DNA from: an uncultured Acidobacteriota bacterium
Lineage (GTDB): Bacteria; Acidobacteriota; Terriglobia; Terriglobales; CAINCZ01
DNA: 8,639 bases
Assembly (NCBI GenBank): GCA_903847195.1
Contig: CAINCZ010000075.1
Location: 1 to 8,639, forward strand
Direction of reading: 5' to 3'
In this document: positions 6,165-8,639 of the stretch, piece by piece
How the letters are laid out: each line of letters begins with the position of its first letter
How positions within the stretch are numbered: position 1 is the stretch's first letter
Made by a program: the position numbers and the translations under genes
The notes under the pieces: model-generated
Told to the model about the DNA's origin: nothing
Database searches by the model: none
What the model saw: only the letters and a program-made list of their open reading frames with translations

Positions 6165-6220
6165 GTATCTTCTTCTTGGCTTCTTCGGTCGCCTTCGACC
6201 GCGCCCATGTCTTTTCTGAA

Positions 6221-6257
6221 CCCAGGTTAGCGCCCAACTACAGGGCGCTAACCTGGG
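6221..6257 (-). repeat. perfect 15-bp hairpin between medium and small subunit genes
   Basis: CCCAGGTTAGCGCCC (6221-6235) and GGGCGCTAACCTGGG (6243-6257) are exact complements around the 7-base loop AACTACA. In the direction of transcription it begins 13 bases after the stop of the FAD subunit. No T-tract follows, so it is more likely an mRNA 3' stabiliser, processing site or attenuator than a full terminator. Its loop lacks the TTTT of the other hairpins. Confidence 0.85.
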
Positions 6258-6270
6258 GTACCAGACCTTC

Positions 6271-7140
6271 TCAGGCCTTGCCCTTTTCGATGGCGGAGCG
6301 CAGACTGTCGCGCGTGAGCACATCGACCAGGTGCTTGCGGTACTCGGCGCTGCCGCGAATGTCGCTGATCGGCTTAGCGATCTCGGCGGCTAGTTTGCCC
6401 GCAATGGCGAAGTTCGCTTCCGTTGCCGGCTTTCCGCGCAGTGCGTCTTCGGCAGCACGCGCGCGCAACGGTACCGGGGCCACGGCCCCGAGCGCAATGC
6501 GTACGTCCTGCAAGATGTCGCCCTGCATCTTGACCGCGGTGGCGATGCCGACCACGGCCAGCGCGTCGGCCTTGCGCAACCCGAACTTCAGGTAGTGGCT
6601 GCCGGTGATCTCCTGCTCGGGGATGATGACCTCGGTCAGGATTTCGCCTACGGCCAGCACGGTCTTGCCGGGTCCGACGAAGAACTCTTCGAGCGCAATG
6701 GTGCGCGCGCCCGAGACTCCCACCAGTTTCACCTTGGCGTTGAGCGCCAAAAGGATCGGCGGCAGGTCAGCCGAGGGAACGGCGTTGGCGAGGTTGCCGC
6801 CCACGGTGCCCACGTTGCGGATCTGGTAGCCCGCCATGTGCCCGGCCGCGTCCGGGATGGACGGGAACCACAGGCCCATGATCGGGCTGGTGACCAATTC
6901 GTTGTGGGTAACGCGCGCGCCAATGATGACGCCCACGCCCGCCTCGTGGCGGATACCCTTCAGTTCATGCAGGCGCTTCAACGAGACCAGGCAATCCGGC
7001 GACATCAGCCCGGACTTCATCTTCACGATCAGGTCGCTGCCGCCCGCCAGCACCTTGGCACGCCCGCCCCATTGGCCGAGCACAGCGCAGGCCTCGGCCA
7101 GCGTCTCCGGTGCCACGTACTCAAATTCCGGCATCAACAT
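6271..7140 (-). CDS. molybdenum hydroxylase FAD-binding medium subunit (CoxM/XdhB-like)
   Basis: The 289-residue protein matches the family length and is the FAD subunit that takes electrons from the 2Fe-2S subunit and hands them to the final acceptor. The two FAD pyrophosphate-binding motifs are visible: AGGSDL (32-37) and TVGGNL (112-117, within IRNVGTVGGNLANAVPSADLPP). The C-terminal CO-dehydrogenase flavoprotein-like domain follows from about residue 175 (HYLKFGLRKADALAVVGIA) and ends with RGSAEYRKHLVDVL. No signal peptide is seen. The start at 7140 is supported by GAGGAG (7153-7148) 7 bases upstream; a second ATG two codons in would be too far from it. It sits between the large and small subunit genes, 111 bases from the former, and both gaps contain a perfect hairpin. 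Confidence 0.94.
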   Translation of the reverse strand: MLMPEFEYVAPETLAEACAVLGQWGGRAKVLAGGSDLIVKMKSGLMSPDCLVSLKRLHELKGIRHEAGVGVIIGARVTHNELVTSPIMGLWFPSIPDAAGHMAGYQIRNVGTVGGNLANAVPSADLPPILLALNAKVKLVGVSGARTIALEEFFVGPGKTVLAVGEILTEVIIPEQEITGSHYLKFGLRKADALAVVGIATAVKMQGDILQDVRIALGAVAPVPLRARAAEDALRGKPATEANFAIAGKLAAEIAKPISDIRGSAEYRKHLVDVLTRDSLRSAIEKGKA

Positions 7141-7147
7141 CTCAGTT

Positions 7148-7153
7148 CTCCTC
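7148..7153 (-). promoter_or_regulatory. ribosome binding site of the medium subunit
   Basis: GAGGAG on the minus strand stands 7 bases before ATG 7140. It decides between the two nearby in-frame ATGs (7140 and 7134) in favour of the first. Confidence 0.7.
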
Positions 7154-7208
7154 AGAATCGCTCCGCCGACAACCGGCAGGATCGTCCTAATACCGTGGGT
7201 TGCCTATC

Positions 7209-7241
7209 CCGCCTATGCGCCAAAAGAGGGCGCATAGGCGG
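7209..7241 (-). repeat. perfect 13-bp hairpin between large and medium subunit genes
   Basis: CCGCCTATGCGCC (7209-7221) and GGCGCATAGGCGG (7229-7241) are exact complements around a 7-base loop, CTCTTTT when read on the minus strand. It begins 11 bases after the stop of the large subunit. No T-tract follows downstream, so readthrough to the medium subunit is expected. Confidence 0.85.
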
Positions 7242-7251
7242 ACCACCAAAT

Positions 7252-8639
7252 TTACTTCGCGGCAGCGGCTGCCTTCTCCTGCATCGCTTTCCAGACGCGT
7301 TCAGCCGTGACGGGCAACTGCTTGATGCGCACGCCGACGGCGTCGAAGACGGCGTTGGCCACGGCGGCTGCCGTGGGCAGCGCACCCGGTTCGCCTACAC
7401 CCTTGGCGCCGAACGGCCCGTTCAGATACGGATCCTCCACCGTGATCGTCTCAATCGGCGGATGATCGACGGGCGTCGGCATCAGGTAGGTGGCGAAGTT
7501 CGGGTTCAAGATCTTGCCGTCCTTGACCACGATCTCTTCCATCAGGGCCATGCCGAGGCCCATGGAAACGCCGCCCTGCATCTGTGCTTCCACCAGTGCC
7601 GGGTTGATCGCCTTGCCCACGTCCTGCGCATGCACGATGTGCTTCACGTCCACTGCGCCGGTCACGGTATCGACCTCGACCTGAATGATCGAAGTGCCGT
7701 ATGCGTAGATGTGGAAGGGATTGCCCAGACCGGTCTCGGGATCGACCTTGATCCGGGGCACGCACCACCAGCCCTTGCCGATGAGGCGGCGTCCGCACTT
7801 ATAGCAGTACATGAGTACTTCGGTGGCCGAGGACTTCTTCGCGCCGTTCACCTGGCGGAACTCTCCATCGACGATGGCCACGTCGGCGACGGGCAGATCC
7901 ATCAGATCGGCGGCCATCTCGACGAGCGTCTTGCGCGCGTCCTGCGCACAGCGCACGATGGCGTTGCCGGCCATGACGGTGCCGCGCGAGGCCACGGTGA
8001 GCAGGCTGTCCTGATCGACGGCGGTGTCGCCGCGGGTAACCACGACGTGTTCAAAGGAGAGGCCCAGCCCTTCGGCAGCGATCTGGCCGAGCGCGGTGCG
8101 CGAGCCCTGGCCGATTTCGGCGATGCCGGCACGCACCATGATCTTGCCTGCGCCATTGACCTCCATGGTGCAGTTGGCAAACTCAGGCCAGGCGCCGAGC
8201 GTGGTGGCGAAATTGAACGAACTGATGCCGATGCCCTGGCGGAAGCGTCCAGTATCGCCGCTCTTCTTCTTTTCTTCCTTGAACTTCTTCCAGCCGGATT
8301 TCTCGGCGGCCTTACGGATGGTCTCCTTGAGGCCGACGCTGGAATCCAGGAACTGCTCACAGGTGGTGTAGCAGGGCGCTTCGAGTCCGTTGATCAGCCG
8401 AATCTCGACGGGATCAATATTGAGCCGGGTGGCCACTTCGTCCATCTGCGATTCGTAGCCGAAGTTCATCTGCGGGATGCCGAAGCCGCGCATGGCGCCG
8501 CCAAACGGCAGGTTGGTGTAGACGTTGTAGGTGTCCACACGCACGTGCGGAATCTGGTAAGGACCCGGGGCGTGATAGCCGCTCTTGGAAGTGAGTCCAC
8601 CGGTGGGCGGCTTGAGCCCGCCGACGCTGGAGTAGGCGC
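7252..8639 (-). CDS. molybdenum hydroxylase large subunit, molybdopterin-binding (partial, 5' end beyond window)
   Basis: About 461 C-terminal residues are present. The family is near 750-800 residues, so the N-terminal third or more lies past the right edge. The frame stays open to 8639 with family-like sequence (GYHAPGPYQIPHVRVDTYNV), so the GTG at 8544 is internal. Mo-cofactor features: PFGGAMRGFGIPQ (GGAMRGFG coded at 8479-8502), EIGQGSRTALGQIA (GQGS at 8101-8112), and the catalytic Glu in GAKGVGEPGALP (codon 7390-7392). The GGAMRGFG loop lacks the AYRCSFR signature of form I CO dehydrogenase. This is therefore a xanthine/aldehyde/hydroxylase-type enzyme, probably hydroxylating an N-heterocycle, aldehyde or aromatic thioester; the substrate cannot be told. 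Three cysteines at 7762-7806 (CYKCG and WWC) are unusual. The large-medium-small order matches E. coli xdhABC, not coxMSL. Confidence 0.93.
   Translation of the reverse strand, partial: AYSSVGGLKPPTGGLTSKSGYHAPGPYQIPHVRVDTYNVYTNLPFGGAMRGFGIPQMNFGYESQMDEVATRLNIDPVEIRLINGLEAPCYTTCEQFLDSSVGLKETIRKAAEKSGWKKFKEEKKKSGDTGRFRQGIGISSFNFATTLGAWPEFANCTMEVNGAGKIMVRAGIAEIGQGSRTALGQIAAEGLGLSFEHVVVTRGDTAVDQDSLLTVASRGTVMAGNAIVRCAQDARKTLVEMAADLMDLPVADVAIVDGEFRQVNGAKKSSATEVLMYCYKCGRRLIGKGWWCVPRIKVDPETGLGNPFHIYAYGTSIIQVEVDTVTGAVDVKHIVHAQDVGKAINPALVEAQMQGGVSMGLGMALMEEIVVKDGKILNPNFATYLMPTPVDHPPIETITVEDPYLNGPFGAKGVGEPGALPTAAAVANAVFDAVGVRIKQLPVTAERVWKAMQEKAAAAAK

Noticed and set aside
5591..6208. 205-residue minus-strand frame in the small-subunit region
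   Set aside because: It is a shifted frame of the iron-sulfur subunit; its composition is Arg-rich nonsense and no cluster ligands are in order.
6154..6237. 28-residue N-terminal extension of the small subunit
   Set aside because: It overlaps a perfect hairpin, is unlike the family, and a good ribosome site precedes GTG 6153.
7209..7241. Full transcription terminator between large and medium subunits
   Set aside because: The stem is perfect but no T-tract follows in the direction of transcription, so it is kept only as a hairpin repeat.

Overview
The window is GC-rich chromosomal DNA from a free-living bacterium. Several features together suggest Acidobacteriota (Terriglobia-like): GGGGCACC-type intergenic hairpins beside a REP-associated transposase, an exported Gln-rich protein ending in a Tyr/Gly/Arg domain, and a three-subunit molybdenum hydroxylase. 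This taxonomic call is an inference from family resemblance, not a database result.

Layout. 1-190 may hold the 3' end of an unrecognised gene. 192-842 is a REP-transposon-like unit: a RAYT (REP-associated tyrosine transposase) on the minus strand, broken by a one-base deletion just before its HUH motif and bracketed by two inverted 46-base copies of a hairpin repeat that match at 44 of 46 bases. Next on the plus strand come a Cys-rich AhpD/carboxymuconolactone-decarboxylase-like protein (896-1240), a full-length RecQ helicase (1346-3478), a 121-residue unknown protein (3573-3938), a minus-strand remnant of a CBS-domain gene (about 3964-4086), and a secreted Gln-rich protein with twelve 14-15-residue repeats (4210-5481). 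From 5650 to the right edge the minus strand carries a molybdenum hydroxylase operon in the order large (Mo, cut by the window edge), medium (FAD), small (2Fe-2S). It converges on the Gln-rich gene across a double hairpin terminator region.

The three hydroxylase subunits form one electron chain: substrate to Mo-cofactor, to two [2Fe-2S] clusters, to FAD. The active-site segment reads GGAMRGFG, so this is a xanthine-dehydrogenase-family enzyme of unknown substrate and not an aerobic CO dehydrogenase.

The most interesting layer lies between the genes. Hairpins with 11-15 bp stems follow many of the stop codons. Most have an approximately 7-nt loop containing TTTT, read in the sense of the preceding gene, while the stem sequences differ yet keep their pairing. 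One copy (5584-5614) has exactly the same AAAACCG loop and GGGGCACC tail as the RAYT-flanking repeat. This suggests a RAYT-linked repeat family scattered locally and reused as 3' ends or terminators.
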